From: Rhodoferax sp.
Lineage (GTDB): Bacteria; Pseudomonadota; Gammaproteobacteria; Burkholderiales; Burkholderiaceae_C
Direction of reading: 5' to 3'
Length of the DNA stretch: 64,000 nucleotides
Assembly: GCF_013297935.1 (NCBI RefSeq)
Contig: NZ_JAAFIX010000005.1
Location: forward strand, 62,001-126,000
Shown here: piece after piece, positions 1 to 8,703 of the stretch
How the letters are laid out: each line of letters starts with the position of its first letter
Position numbering within the stretch: position 1 is the first letter of the stretch
The notes under the pieces: model-generated
Databases searched by the model: none
The model's input: the letters and a program-made list of their open reading frames with translations, nothing else
Told to the model about the DNA's origin: nothing
Position numbers and translations under genes: made by a program

Positions 1-645
1 TTGCCAGGCATGTCTCGTGAACTGGCACCCTTGATCTGAATGCACCAGTACTGATTCGTGGGGTTGTCTGCGCCACAACGCCATCAAGAGTGCATTGAGC
101 ACCAAGTCTGTATCTATTCGACTGCCCATGGACCAGCCAACGACCTGTCTGGAGAACAGATCGATCACCACGGCCAGGTACAGCCAGCCTTCATGAGTAC
201 GGATGTAGGTGATGTCCGTGACCCATGATCTATCGGGCTGATCCCGGGTGAACTGCCGGTTCAGGTGATTGGGTGGAACCACTGCAGGTTTGCCACCACC
301 ACCTGAGCGACGCCGGTAGCCGGTTTGCGACCTGATACCTTCGCTGCGCAACAGTCGGGTGACCCGGGGCTTGCCGCATTGCTCGCCCAGGTCGCGCATA
401 TCCAGTGTGAGTTTGCGATAGCCGTAAACGCAGCCGCTCTCCAGCCAAGCCTGCTTGAGTAGCCCCAGCAGGCGTTGGTCATCTCGACGCTTCCCACCAA
501 TGGGCTCACGCCTCCATGCGTAGTAGCCGCTGGGGTGTACATCCATTACCGCGCACATCCTGCGCATGCTATGGGCACGTTCGTGACGCTGGATAAACGC
601 GTACCTTACCGGGATAGCTTGGCAAAGTACGCGGCGGCTTTTTTT
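1..645 (-). CDS. IS3-family transposase OrfB, DDE integrase domain, partial
   Basis: The -1 frame relative to orfA stays open from the A7 slip site (639-645) to the window start, so the product is made as an OrfAB fusion. I read RYAFIQRHERAHSMRRM, then VHPSGYYAWR, then GCVYGYRKLTLDMRDLGEQC and a run of basic residues, then DRSWVTDITYIRTHEGWLYL and later VLVHSDQGCQFT. The aspartates in WVTDITYI and VHSDQG are the first two DDE catalytic residues; the glutamate lies beyond the window. The frame has no lesion in the visible part, so the element could still be active. There is no strong ATG at the beginning, as expected for a frameshift product. Confidence 0.85.
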
Positions 646-884
646 AAGATGTCGCGCTCCTCGCTCACCCGCTTGAGCTCGGCCTTGAGTCTGCGTAGTT
701 CCTCTGTTTGGGGAAACTGCTCCTTGTGCTGACCACAAGGCAATTGCTGCTCTTTGATCCACTTGTACAGACTGTGCTGACTGACACCCAATCGGGCGGA
801 CACATCGGCCACTGGATGGCCGCGCTGCATGATCTGCTTAACCGCTTCGAACTTGAATTCTTCGGGAAATCTCTTCTGACTCAC
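606..884 (-). CDS. IS3-family transposase OrfA (helix-turn-helix protein)
   Basis: This 92-residue protein starts MSQKRFPEEFKFEAVKQ and has a homeodomain-like helix-turn-helix (about residues 10-45, with VSQHSLYKWIKEQ). A leucine-zipper-like segment follows (about 60-85, ELRRLKAELKRVSEERDILKKA). These are the usual OrfA parts for binding the IS ends and pairing with OrfB. Near its 3' end the minus strand carries a run of seven A (639-645, plus-strand T7), the expected slippery site for the -1 frameshift that makes the OrfAB transposase. OrfA itself is intact. Confidence 0.9.
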   Translation of the reverse strand: MSQKRFPEEFKFEAVKQIMQRGHPVADVSARLGVSQHSLYKWIKEQQLPCGQHKEQFPQTEELRRLKAELKRVSEERDILKKAAAYFAKLSR

Positions 885-947
885 ATCACCTCCTATTAGG
901 CCTCACCTTTGAGGCTCAGAGGTGTCTACATAATCCGGGTCGATTCA

Positions 948-1901
948 CCAAGACCCCCACATCGACAACGCCAGCTTCAAACTGCACTACGGCGACCTCA
1001 CCGACACCAGTAACCTCACCCGCCTCATCCAGCAAGTGCAGCCCGATGACAGCTACAACCTCGGCGCCCGAAGCCACGTAGCTGTCTCATTCGAGAGTCC
1101 CGAATACGCCGCCGATGTAGACGCCTTGGGCACCATCCGCATCCTTGGCCTGGAGAAGAAAACCCGCTTCTACCAAGCCTCCACCAGCGAGCTCTACGCC
1201 CTAGTGCAGGGAATACCACAAATAGCCCCCCCTTCTACCCCCGTAGCCCGTATGCGGTGGACAAGATGTACGCCTACTGGATCACGGTCAACTACCGCGA
1301 GGCCTGCAGCATCTACGCCTGCAACGGCATCCTCTTCAACCACGAAAGCCCCCGCCGAGGCGAAACCTTCGTCGCCCGCAAAATCACCCGCGGCTTGGCC
1401 AACATTACCCAAGGATTGGAAGAATGCCTTTTCATGGGCAACATGGACGCTGTGCGAGACTGGGGCCACGCCAAAGACTACGTGCGCATGCAATGGATGC
1501 TGCTGCAGCAAGACAAGCCGCAGGACTTTGTGATCGCCACTGGCGTGCAATGCAGTGTGCGCGAATTTATCACTTGGACCGTAGCCGCCTTGGGCCTGAG
1601 CATTGAATTTAAAGGTCAGGGCGTGGAAGAACACGCCGTCATCACCGCCATCCGCAGAGATTCCGCTCCCGCACTCCGGGTGGGCCAAACCATCGTCAAG
1701 TTAGACCCACGTTACTTCCGCCCCACAGAAGTGGAAACCCTGCTGGGCCACCCGAGCAAGGCCAAGAAAGAGCTCGGTTGGGTGCCACAAATCACCGCCC
1801 AAAGCATGTGCAAAGAAATGGTGGAAGCAGATTTGGCGCAGGCCAAGCAACACGCACTGCTCAAAAAGCACGGTTACAACGTTAATGTGAGCGTCGAGTA
1901 G
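948..1901 (+). pseudogene. gmd: GDP-mannose 4,6-dehydratase remnant (N-terminus lost to IS, frameshifted)
   Basis: Gmd converts GDP-mannose to GDP-4-keto-6-deoxymannose. Reading starts abruptly at the IS end (about [19 protein letters not shown]) and matches the family through [19 protein letters not shown] and [14 protein letters not shown]. The NAD-binding N-terminus is missing. About six residues are gone after DVDALGT compared with the usual [15 protein letters not shown]. Near 1210-1240 the frame shifts, and the second frame continues with FYPRSPYAV, then [32 protein letters not shown] and a normal C-terminus to [19 protein letters not shown]. At least three independent lesions make it non-functional. 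A full copy would supply GDP-fucose, GDP-rhamnose or perosamine-type sugars, so this branch is lost at this site. Confidence 0.9.
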
Positions 1902-1906
1902 ACCCC

Positions 1907-2200
1907 ATGAGGATCACCTGGCCTGAACCGGCTACTTAGGCCCGATCAACGCGGTGCTGTCGGCGCAGCACCACTGACGTAGTGGTAACAGACCTTATTG
2001 CTGCCAAGGTAGAGCAAATCAACCAGTGCATCAGCCCCATTTACGATGCAGAACTGCAAGACTACCTGCGCCACAAGCCTCTGAACCTCAGGGCCACACT
2101 CAACAAACAGGAGGCCTATTCGGGGGCTGACTACTTCATCACCCCCACCGACTACGACGATGAGACCCACTACTTCAACACCGTGATTCCTATGCGGCCA
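1907..2200 (+). pseudogene. ugd: UDP-glucose 6-dehydrogenase fragment (eroded N-terminal domain)
   Basis: Only pieces of the N-terminal NAD domain remain, in more than one frame. From ATG 1907 one reads MRIT, then after a shift GYLGPINAVLSAQHH followed by TGA. In the next frame DVVVTDLIAAKVEQIN, then CISPIYDAELQDYL, ATLNKQEAYSGADYFI and PTDYDDETHYFNTV follow. These line up with the Ugd pattern MKITISGTGYVGLSN, RISPIVDKEIQ, ATLDKNEAYRDADYV and TPTDYD..NYFNT. The catalytic-cysteine half is absent. The ATG lies 5 bp after the gmd remnant, so both probably belonged to one operon before decay. Confidence 0.82.
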
Positions 2201-2283
2201 AGGGCGCAAAGCCGGGCGAGAAGGCGAAGTTGTCACCGGAGGCGATTGCGATGCGGCAGATAATGAGAGAAATTCATTTCTAG
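2191..2283 (+). other. Short unidentified coding remnant fused behind the ugd fragment
   Basis: After the ugd homology ends, a frame without an obvious start reads YAAKGAKPGEKAKLSPE and then AIAMRQIMREIHF before TAG at 2281. It is lysine-rich and looks like the end of a real protein, because it stops cleanly just before the promoter region of the next gene. I do not recognise the family. It may be the 3' end of a gene whose front was deleted together with the rest of ugd. Confidence 0.3.
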
Positions 2284-2318
2284 GCGCCTACGGTAGGCGC
2301 AGCATTTGGCGATTAGAA

Positions 2319-2337
2319 TTGTTCAGTAAATGAACAA
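2319..2337. promoter_or_regulatory. Palindromic putative operator TTGTTCA-N5-TGAACAA
   Basis: A perfect 7-bp inverted repeat with a 5-bp GTAAA spacer lies 12 bp before the start codon of the MarR-type regulator. Such spacing suits an autoregulatory operator for that dimeric winged-helix protein. I saw no second perfect copy in the window. Function is inferred. Confidence 0.5.
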
Positions 2338-2348
2338 GCCCGCGCCAA

Positions 2349-2694
2349 ATGCCTGCCTCTTATGAAGAATCCAGTTTGCGGGTCTTGCGACTTCTGGAGA
2401 AAAATCCCCAACTCACCCAACGTGAATTGGCGATGGAGCTCGGTGTGAGTTTAGGCAAGGTCAACTACTGCGTGCATGCATTGCTGGCTAAGTGCTTCAT
2501 CAAGTTACAGAATTTTCGTGGTAGCCGAAAAAATCGCCTATGCGTATTTTTTGACCTCGTCGGGCTTTGCCGCGAAAAGCAGCATGGCCTTGAATTTTCT
2601 GCAGATCAAGATGGCAGAGTATGAGCGTTTGCGTGCGGAAATAGAGCAGTTGCAGCTCGAGATTGAAGCTGTGAGCGGGATGGATTTGAGATGA
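2349..2694 (+). pseudogene. MarR-type exopolysaccharide-associated regulator, frameshifted
   Basis: The family is a small winged-helix protein found beside polysaccharide loci. The first frame (2349-2624) gives VLRLLEKNPQLTQRELAMEL, then GVSLGKVNYCVHALL, a clear helix-turn-helix, and FIKLQNFRGSRK. The expected continuation AYAYFLTSSGFAAKSSMALN and then LQIKMAEYERLRAEIEQLQ lies in the +1 frame, to TGA at 2692-2694. Removing one base from the A6 run at 2528-2533 restores a single frame. The restored stop overlaps the ATG of the next gene (ATGA at 2691-2694), so translation would be coupled; the frameshifted product stops 67 bases early at 2624. It may be a true mutation, a slippage-prone tract or a sequencing error. 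Confidence 0.8.
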
Positions 2695-3968
2695 AACAAC
2701 TTGACGGTGTGATTGCGGTCATAGGGCTGGGATACGTCGGCCTCCCCTTAGCGGTGGAGTTCGCCAAGAAGCGCAAAGTAATTGGCTTCGACATCAATGC
2801 TGTGCGCATTGCAGAGCTGCAGGCTGGCAGGGACAGCACGCTAGAGGTTTCTTTCGATGAGTTGAAGGCTGCGATCCACGCAACTTACACTGGCGATTTG
2901 GATCTGCTCAAGCAGTGCAAGCTCTTTATTGTGACTGTACCTACCCCCGTCGATGCGGCGAACCGCCCTGATATGACCCCTTTGGTGAAAGCGAGTGAGG
3001 CGGTGGGCAAGATTTTATCTGTAGGGGGAGTGGTTGTCTATGAGTCCACGGTTTACCCCGGGGCAACAGAAGAAGTGTGTGTGCCCGTACTGGAAAAACA
3101 CTCTGGACTCACCTTCAACAAAGACTTTTTTTGTGGGTACAGTCCTGAACGAATAAATCCTGGTGATAAAGAGCATCGACTTCCCACAATCAAGAAGGTA
3201 ACCAGTGGTAGTACACCTGAAATTGCAGAAGCTGTTGATGCGCTCTATCAACAAATTATCACTGCTGGCACCCACAAGGCAAGTAGCATCAAAGTGGCCG
3301 AAGCAGCTAAGGTCATCGAGAATACGCAACGTGATGTGAACATTGCCTTGATGAATGAACTCAGCTTAATCTTCCGCAAACTAGGCATTGACACACAGGA
3401 GGTACTGCAAGCCGCTGCCACCAAGTGGAACTTTCTGTCATTTCGGCCTGGTCTCGTGGGGGGGCACTGCATCGGGGTAGACCCATATTATCTGACGCAC
3501 AAAGCTCAGGAGGTTGGTTACCACCCGGAAGTTATTTTGGCCGGGCGCCGTATTAATGACAGTATGGCCAGCCACGTAGCGGATGAAACAATTAAGCTCA
3601 TGTTGCGCAAAAATCTTCCCGTGCTCGGTAGTAAGGTGCTGGTGATGGGTCTTACATTTAAGGAAAACTGCCCCGACTTGCGTAATACAAAAGTGGTGGA
3701 TGTCGTCAAAGCCCTGCAGGGCTACAACACCAAAGTTGACGTATACGACCCGTGGATTAACGTGTCAGAAGCCGCGCATGAGTATGGATTGCAGTGCTTG
3801 AGTTCGCTGCCGCTACCGGGGCAGTACGCAGCCATTATTTTGGCTGTGGGGCACCATCAGTTTGTATCCATGGGTGAGCAAGGCATCAAGGCTCTGGGTC
3901 AGTCTGGTGCTGTTTTGTATGACGTAAAAAGTGTATTGCCTTTGGGGGCTGCGGACGGACGTTTGTAA
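2691..3968 (+). CDS. tviB: UDP-N-acetylglucosamine 6-dehydrogenase family (nucleotide-sugar dehydrogenase)
   Basis: This 425-residue enzyme of the UDP-sugar dehydrogenase family oxidises C6 of a UDP-hexose twice with NAD+. The NAD-binding motif [10 protein letters not shown] is at residues 12-21, and the catalytic cysteine is C260 in [16 protein letters not shown]. The form VTVPTPVD with [15 protein letters not shown] is of the TviB/WbpO/VipA type that makes UDP-N-acetyl-hexosaminuronic acid, rather than the Ugd type. The C-terminal UDP-binding domain ([19 protein letters not shown]) is complete. It overlaps the regulator remnant by 4 bp and lies 2 bp before the epimerase gene, the same pairing as tviB-tviC or wbpO-wbpP. 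Substrate choice is inferred from family resemblance. Confidence 0.88.
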   Translation: MKQLDGVIAVIGLGYVGLPLAVEFAKKRKVIGFDINAVRIAELQAGRDSTLEVSFDELKAAIHATYTGDLDLLKQCKLFIVTVPTPVDAANRPDMTPLVKASEAVGKILSVGGVVVYESTVYPGATEEVCVPVLEKHSGLTFNKDFFCGYSPERINPGDKEHRLPTIKKVTSGSTPEIAEAVDALYQQIITAGTHKASSIKVAEAAKVIENTQRDVNIALMNELSLIFRKLGIDTQEVLQAAATKWNFLSFRPGLVGGHCIGVDPYYLTHKAQEVGYHPEVILAGRRINDSMASHVADETIKLMLRKNLPVLGSKVLVMGLTFKENCPDLRNTKVVDVVKALQGYNTKVDVYDPWINVSEAAHEYGLQCLSSLPLPGQYAAIILAVGHHQFVSMGEQGIKALGQSGAVLYDVKSVLPLGAADGRL

Positions 3969-3970
3969 TT

Positions 3971-4978
3971 ATGAAAATCCTTCTAACTGGTGCGGCTGGA
4001 TTCATCGGCATGCACACCTGTCTGCGCTTACTAGCCCGGGGTGACCAAGTGATTGGTGTCGACAATCTCAACGACTATTACGACGTTTCGCTCAAAGAAG
4101 CTCGTTTGGTGCGCCTATTCGGCTATTCCAATTTCAGCTTTCACCGAATCAGTGTCGAGGATCGTGCGAGTATGGCGGAGCTGTTTGCAAGCGAGAAGCC
4201 TGAGCGGGTCATCCACTTGGCAGCTCAGGCCGGCGTGCGCTACTCGCTTAGTAACCCGCATGCGTACATTGATGCGAATCTGCAGGGTTTCGTCAATGTG
4301 TTGGAGGGCTGCCGACACAATGGTGTAAAGCACATTGCCTATGCCAGCAGTTCAAGTGTATACGGCGGAAACACTGGTTTGCCATTCAGCGAGCATGACA
4401 ACATAGATCACCCCGTCAGCCTATACGCCGCCACCAAAAAGGCCAACGAGCTGATGGCACACACTTACAGTCATTTGTTTCGCTTGCCTACGACGGGTCT
4501 ACGTTTCTTTACTGTTTATGGTCCATGGGGGCGGCCAGACATGGCGCTATTTTTGTTTACCAAAGCCATCTTGGAGGGGAAGCCCATCGATGTTTTTAAC
4601 CATGGGCAGATGGTCCGTGACTTTACCTACATTGACGATATCGTTGAGGGCGTTATCCGCGTTGTTGACAAACCTGCCACCCCAAATCTGGCATTTGATC
4701 CGTCTAATCCAGATCCCGCCACCAGCAACGCACCGTACCGTGTTTTCAATATTGGCAACAACCAGCCGACCCCGTTGATGGAATATATCACCGCGCTGGA
4801 AGCCGCGTTGGGCAAGACAGCTCAGAGGAATTTCTTGCCAATGCAGGCCGGGGATGTGCCGGCCACGGCAGCGAACACCGAAGAACTAAATGCTTGGGTG
4901 GGGTTCAAGCCTAATACGCCGGTAATCGATGGGGTGGGGAGATTCGTGGAGTGGTATCGCGACCATTATAAGTCGTGA
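3971..4978 (+). CDS. UDP-uronate 4-epimerase family protein (extended SDR)
   Basis: This 335-residue extended short-chain dehydrogenase has the Rossmann motif GAAGFIG (residues 7-13), and ASSSSVYGG followed by [11 protein letters not shown] gives the catalytic Ser and the YxxxK motif. Its overall look ([18 protein letters not shown], and [20 protein letters not shown]) is that of UDP-glucuronate 4-epimerases. Because the adjacent dehydrogenase looks like a UDP-GlcNAc oxidase and the only ugd here is a fragment, the physiological substrate may be UDP-GlcNAcA, giving UDP-GalNAcA. That substrate call is inference. A gene-poor, AT-richer stretch begins right after it. Confidence 0.85.
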   Translation: MKILLTGAAGFIGMHTCLRLLARGDQVIGVDNLNDYYDVSLKEARLVRLFGYSNFSFHRISVEDRASMAELFASEKPERVIHLAAQAGVRYSLSNPHAYIDANLQGFVNVLEGCRHNGVKHIAYASSSSVYGGNTGLPFSEHDNIDHPVSLYAATKKANELMAHTYSHLFRLPTTGLRFFTVYGPWGRPDMALFLFTKAILEGKPIDVFNHGQMVRDFTYIDDIVEGVIRVVDKPATPNLAFDPSNPDPATSNAPYRVFNIGNNQPTPLMEYITALEAALGKTAQRNFLPMQAGDVPATAANTEELNAWVGFKPNTPVIDGVGRFVEWYRDHYKS

Positions 4979-5461
4979 GAATAAAGGTGAACTGGAAAGA
5001 AACCGTGCGCCTGCAGAATCACAGGTCAATATGTTTTTTCCTAGCACCAGAGATAAAAACCTGTGTGGGTAGAAATAATTGTGACTCGCGATGGAAAGAG
5101 CGCTGATGTCTTTGGCATTGCGCTTTCGCTTTTGCGTTCTAATTTTTACTCCGGCGACATACTGGCAACTTGAGTCGATTCATTGTCGTTAAGGTAGTAC
5201 TTCGGCGTAAATACAAATTGGCGCACGATCCTTTGGGTCCTTCAAAGGATCGAGTAGCGCGCTCATCGACTGTAGGGCACATTTCCGGCGCACACTATTT
5301 TATAGCTCAGAAGAATTGCTCTCTAAGAGCTATGCGCAACTTGGCTACGCATTGGCATGTGGAATACTTACCTGTTTTGAAAGATGATGAATCATTGTCC
5401 AGACGTGCAATGTGTTTATTTAACTTCGAGGATCAGAGTAAGTTAATGGGAGTGCTGGTCG
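4979..5461. other. 483-bp AT-richer intergenic stretch with a 9-bp hairpin
   Basis: No convincing gene is visible. A 99-codon frame at 5170-5469 resembles nothing I know, lacks a ribosome binding site and overlaps the wzy start, so I do not call it. At 5227-5251 GATCCTTTG and CAAAGGATC form a 9-bp stem with a 7-nt loop, without a T-run, which may be a transcript processing or attenuation structure. The base composition falls here and stays low until about 10.8 kb. The region probably holds the leader of the downstream wzy unit, or is the scar of an earlier gene replacement. Confidence 0.4.
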
Positions 5462-6829
5462 ATGTATAAGTTATTGCTGGGTTACGTATTTCTGGCTTTA
5501 ATTGTTTTTCGTTTGGGTTTTGTTTCACCTATTCGCCAAGTCGGATCTGGCGGTTTGATGTTGGTTAGTGGAGCCTTTGGTTTATTTTATTGTGTGTTTC
5601 CAACTCTCCTAATTCTCTTGGGGGAGCAGGCAACGCGGCAAAGTTACGTTTACCAACGCTTTGGGGTTGGTGATTATTGGACTCTGATAACGATATCACT
5701 TACCTTCATTGCTTTTTGGCTCGGTTATGTTGTTCGTGTCAGGACCACTGCGAGGAAAGACTCGACTTGGGCATTATTGCATTCAAGGGAGGAATCTGCT
5801 TACTTGCGGAAAATCGCTTATGTTTTTGTCAGTACAGGTCTAATTGGCCTGACCTATCAGGCGGTTCAAGCCGGAGGCGCAATTCGTATGCTTGAGATGT
5901 CGTCTTGCGTACGTGGTAACGTTTGTGGGATGACTGGTGATTTAGTATTCCTTCGTCAGTTAAATTATTTCATTGCGACTGGATTTATGGCTTATTGCGC
6001 AGCCCACTATCAAGACGAGATGAATGGGGTTCGCAGTAATTTTATTCCACTTCTTTTATTCGGTGGAGTTTTTGTATACCAAGCTGCTAGCACAGCTGGT
6101 CGCCGGGATATTCTGTATCCATTGATGATCTGCTGTCTGATGTTATATTCTGCTGGATACAGGAAGAGCGAAGGTTTTCTAGTGTTGTTTGGCGCTGGAA
6201 TTGCATGGTGGGGGCTAACACTAATTAGTTCATCAGCATATTTGGATGCAAGGTACTCATCACACTCGTCATCCTCTGCGATTGATTTTTTCTTCGGGTG
6301 GAATTACGCAAAAAATGTCTTCCTGGACGTTATCAGAGGAGTTGGTGACACATTTATGCATTTTGTTGCGATGCAGCATGTTGGTGTGGGGCAATTTGGC
6401 TTCTTGCGGGACTGGACTGAGTTGCCCCTTGAGTTTATGCCAACAAGATTTCTGGGTATTGATCGTGGCAGAGGAGTGATGGGGGAGATCACTTCGTATA
6501 TGCTAGGGCAAGAACTAAGTCATGGCTTCTCTGGTGAAGAGCCCCCCGGGCTTCATGGGTACATTTTGGTGAATTTGGGCATTTTTGGTGCAATCGTTTT
6601 TTTCTTCGCTTCTGGATGGCTTGTTAGATGGGTTGATGAAAAGTTCTATCCCAGAAGTCATGGGGCGTCAGTTAAGTGGTTGATTTATTTTTTGATTATG
6701 TGGCTTCTTCTCGAGTACATAAGGGAGGGAGTGATTTCACTTATCGTGAAACCTCGCTTTTCCTGGATTGCGCTCATTGTTTTTGTGGTGCTTATTGATA
6801 AGAGAATTTTTTTTCGAAAAGGAATGTAG
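5462..6829 (+). CDS. Putative O-antigen/polysaccharide polymerase, Wzy-like membrane protein
   Basis: This 455-residue protein has about ten hydrophobic segments spread along its length, for example MYKLLLGYVFLALIVF at the start, LLLFGGVFVYQAAST in the middle and WIALIVFVVLIDKR at the end. A long polar loop at about residues 255-355 (with TELPLEFMPTRFLGIDRG and SGEEPPGLHGYILVNLG) resembles the large periplasmic loop of Wzy and O-antigen ligase proteins. Wzy would link repeat units on undecaprenyl diphosphate in the periplasm. Sequence conservation in this family is too low for a motif-level call; the locus, topology and low GC support it. It ends 1 bp before the next gene. Confidence 0.65.
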   Translation: MYKLLLGYVFLALIVFRLGFVSPIRQVGSGGLMLVSGAFGLFYCVFPTLLILLGEQATRQSYVYQRFGVGDYWTLITISLTFIAFWLGYVVRVRTTARKDSTWALLHSREESAYLRKIAYVFVSTGLIGLTYQAVQAGGAIRMLEMSSCVRGNVCGMTGDLVFLRQLNYFIATGFMAYCAAHYQDEMNGVRSNFIPLLLFGGVFVYQAASTAGRRDILYPLMICCLMLYSAGYRKSEGFLVLFGAGIAWWGLTLISSSAYLDARYSSHSSSSAIDFFFGWNYAKNVFLDVIRGVGDTFMHFVAMQHVGVGQFGFLRDWTELPLEFMPTRFLGIDRGRGVMGEITSYMLGQELSHGFSGEEPPGLHGYILVNLGIFGAIVFFFASGWLVRWVDEKFYPRSHGASVKWLIYFLIMWLLLEYIREGVISLIVKPRFSWIALIVFVVLIDKRIFFRKGM

Positions 6830-6830
6830 T

Positions 6831-7364
6831 ATGAAATTACATCTTGGTTGTGGAAAGCGGTTTATCAAGGGATTCGTTCATATCGATGCTGTGGACTTTC
6901 CACATGTTGATCACGTGGCAGCAATAGATAACCTTTCTTTTCTTCCAGATAATTCGGTCGAGCTAATATATAACTGTCATGTGCTTGAGCACTTCAAGCG
7001 ACGTGATGTGAGGCAAGTATTGGCTGAGTGGATGCGAGTATTAAAGCCAGGCGGTGTATTACGGATTTCGGTACCCGATTTCGAAGCGCTTTGCAGCGTC
7101 TACCAAAAAGAAAAGAAGCTCGATTTGGTGGTTGGCGCATTGTTTGGTCGCCAAGATTACCTTTACAACATTCATTACAATGTGTTCGACTATGCTTCGC
7201 TGTCGCGCGATTTATTAGCCACCGGTTTTGTCAATGTCCGAAAGTACGATTGGCGCACTACTGAGCATGCGGATGTCGACGATTATTCACAAGCATATAT
7301 CCCGCATATGGACAAGGAAAATGGTCTTCTGATTAGCCTGAACGTGGAATGCACAAAACCCTAG
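6831..7364 (+). CDS. SAM-dependent methyltransferase, small class I
   Basis: This 177-residue protein starts MKLHLGCGKRFIKGFVHID, where LGCGKR is the SAM-binding motif I; the acidic ribose-binding residue follows in HIDAVDFPHVD. ELIYNCHVLEHFKR and EWMRVLKPGGVLRISVPDFE are the later class I motifs. ATG 6831 is chosen because an AAGGA sits 7 bp before it and the motif begins at once. Similar short methyltransferases occur in polysaccharide loci, where they may modify a sugar or the chain end; the acceptor cannot be read from sequence. Confidence 0.8.
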   Translation: MKLHLGCGKRFIKGFVHIDAVDFPHVDHVAAIDNLSFLPDNSVELIYNCHVLEHFKRRDVRQVLAEWMRVLKPGGVLRISVPDFEALCSVYQKEKKLDLVVGALFGRQDYLYNIHYNVFDYASLSRDLLATGFVNVRKYDWRTTEHADVDDYSQAYIPHMDKENGLLISLNVECTKP

Positions 7365-7386
7365 TCTTGAACAATACGGGGGCCTG

Positions 7387-8703
7387 ATGGTTTCTTCTCG
7401 CATCCGCGCGATCCTAGGATCTGCGGCGGTGTTCAGTTTGCTGTCTTTGCTGCCCAAGTTTTTGGCGCTGTTGAAGGACGTAGTGATTGCGGGGCGTTTC
7501 GGTGCGGCCAACCTGCTGGATTCTTATCTGATGGCTTTTGTGCTGATCGGCATGCCCGTTTCCATCATGGTTGTGGCCTTGCAGACAGTAATGATCCCAG
7601 CCTTGGTTCAAGTAGAAGGGAGCGTAGCGGCCAATCGGCTATTGGGTGGAGGGCTCAAGCTTGCTCTCTTGGCGCTGGCATTGGCACTCCCATTCTGGAT
7701 TGCTGCGGTTCCATGGGTGCTGCAGACCATTTTTCCAGCGGGGGTTGAGGGCCGTAATCTGCCTTCCGTTTATGAGTCGTGCTGGTGGCTGATTCCCTAT
7801 TATTTCCTCAACGGCTGTAATCTATTGCTCTATGGTGCATTGCAGGCGCGTCGAAGTTTTTGGCCTAATGCGTTAATTCCTGGGGTATTTCCTTTGGCCT
7901 TGCTGGGCTCCCTTTGGCTCATGCCTGAGATGGCGCTGCGCCCTTTGTTGGTCGGCACAGTGCTGGGCAGTGCCCTGGAGTTCGTGGCTGTCTTTACCTT
8001 GGTTCTGCGGGGTGGCGTTTCATTTGCAGGAAGCCTGAAGGAGTCCGGCATTCTGAGCAAGGCCGTGTTGGCGTTGCCGCTCATGCTGGGAGCGGCCATG
8101 AGTACTTTGGTGCCGGTCGTGGAGCAGATGATTGCTTACGGTTTAGGGGAGGGAAGTGTATCCTTGCTCAGCTACGGAAACAAAGTGCCGGCGGCGCTGA
8201 ACAGCCTCCTTGTGACGGCCATAGGCATTGTAGTGCTTCCTCATTTTGCACAAATGTTGCATCGCAAAGAGTGGCATTCCTGTTGGCGTCTCTACCTCTA
8301 CCTAGGGGGGCTGGTCTTTGGTGGCGGCATTCTTGTAGTTGGATGTGGCTTGGTCTTTGCAAATTTGGTGATTGTCTTGTTGTTTGAGCACGGTGCTTTC
8401 TCAAATATACAAAGCCTGCAGGCCGCCGATGTAATGCGCATGTATCTCCTGCAACTCCCTTTCCTGCTGGTGGCCATGGTGGCCATGCGGATATTGGCTG
8501 CTATGGGAAAAACCGTGACGATAACTTGGGTGAATGCGCTGCAGCTTGTTGTCGGCACGGCCTGCGCCTATGCCTTGGGCAAGGAGTTGGGTGCCGCCGG
8601 AGTGGCCTTGGGAACCTCGATCGGTACTATGTTGGGTTGCGGCCTGCTTGTCTGGGTTGCCGGGAAATTCTTGAGTGACCAATCAGCGAAAGCAGAAATA
8701 TGA
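7387..8703 (+). CDS. MurJ/MviN-like flippase, probable Wzx for the repeat unit
   Basis: This 438-residue multi-pass membrane protein of the MOP exporter superfamily begins VFSLLSLLPKFLALLKDVVI followed by AGRFGAANLLDSYLMAF, close to the MurJ start with its conserved K-D-x-x-x-A pattern. Roughly 12 hydrophobic segments follow. MurJ itself flips lipid II, but a MurJ-like protein shorter than the usual ~510 residues and placed in a glycan locus most likely flips the undecaprenyl-linked oligosaccharide, the Wzx role. Its stop overlaps the next start (ATGA at 8700). Confidence 0.75.
   Translation: MVSSRIRAILGSAAVFSLLSLLPKFLALLKDVVIAGRFGAANLLDSYLMAFVLIGMPVSIMVVALQTVMIPALVQVEGSVAANRLLGGGLKLALLALALALPFWIAAVPWVLQTIFPAGVEGRNLPSVYESCWWLIPYYFLNGCNLLLYGALQARRSFWPNALIPGVFPLALLGSLWLMPEMALRPLLVGTVLGSALEFVAVFTLVLRGGVSFAGSLKESGILSKAVLALPLMLGAAMSTLVPVVEQMIAYGLGEGSVSLLSYGNKVPAALNSLLVTAIGIVVLPHFAQMLHRKEWHSCWRLYLYLGGLVFGGGILVVGCGLVFANLVIVLLFEHGAFSNIQSLQAADVMRMYLLQLPFLLVAMVAMRILAAMGKTVTITWVNALQLVVGTACAYALGKELGAAGVALGTSIGTMLGCGLLVWVAGKFLSDQSAKAEI

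Larger units (their letters stand above)
1..947 (-). mobile_element. IS3-family insertion sequence, partial (cut by window edge)
   Basis: The stretch holds the two overlapping frames typical of IS3 elements on the minus strand: orfA (606-884) and orfB running off the window start. The terminus is placed near 947 because the minus strand there begins TGAATCGACCCGG, a plausible IS3 end starting with TG, and because gmd-like coding sequence resumes directly beyond it. The other end lies outside the window, so neither the inverted repeat nor a target duplication can be confirmed. The element interrupts the gmd-like gene at 948-1901. Confidence 0.85.

Noticed and set aside
5303-5345. Possible eighth copy of the 47-bp repeat (ATAGCT and AGCTATGCGC near 5305-5340)
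   Set aside because: Pieces resemble the repeat but the spacing does not fit the common register.
5170-5469. A 99-codon frame before the wzy-like gene
   Set aside because: No ribosome binding site, no recognisable domain, overlap with the wzy start and mixed composition; treated as non-coding.
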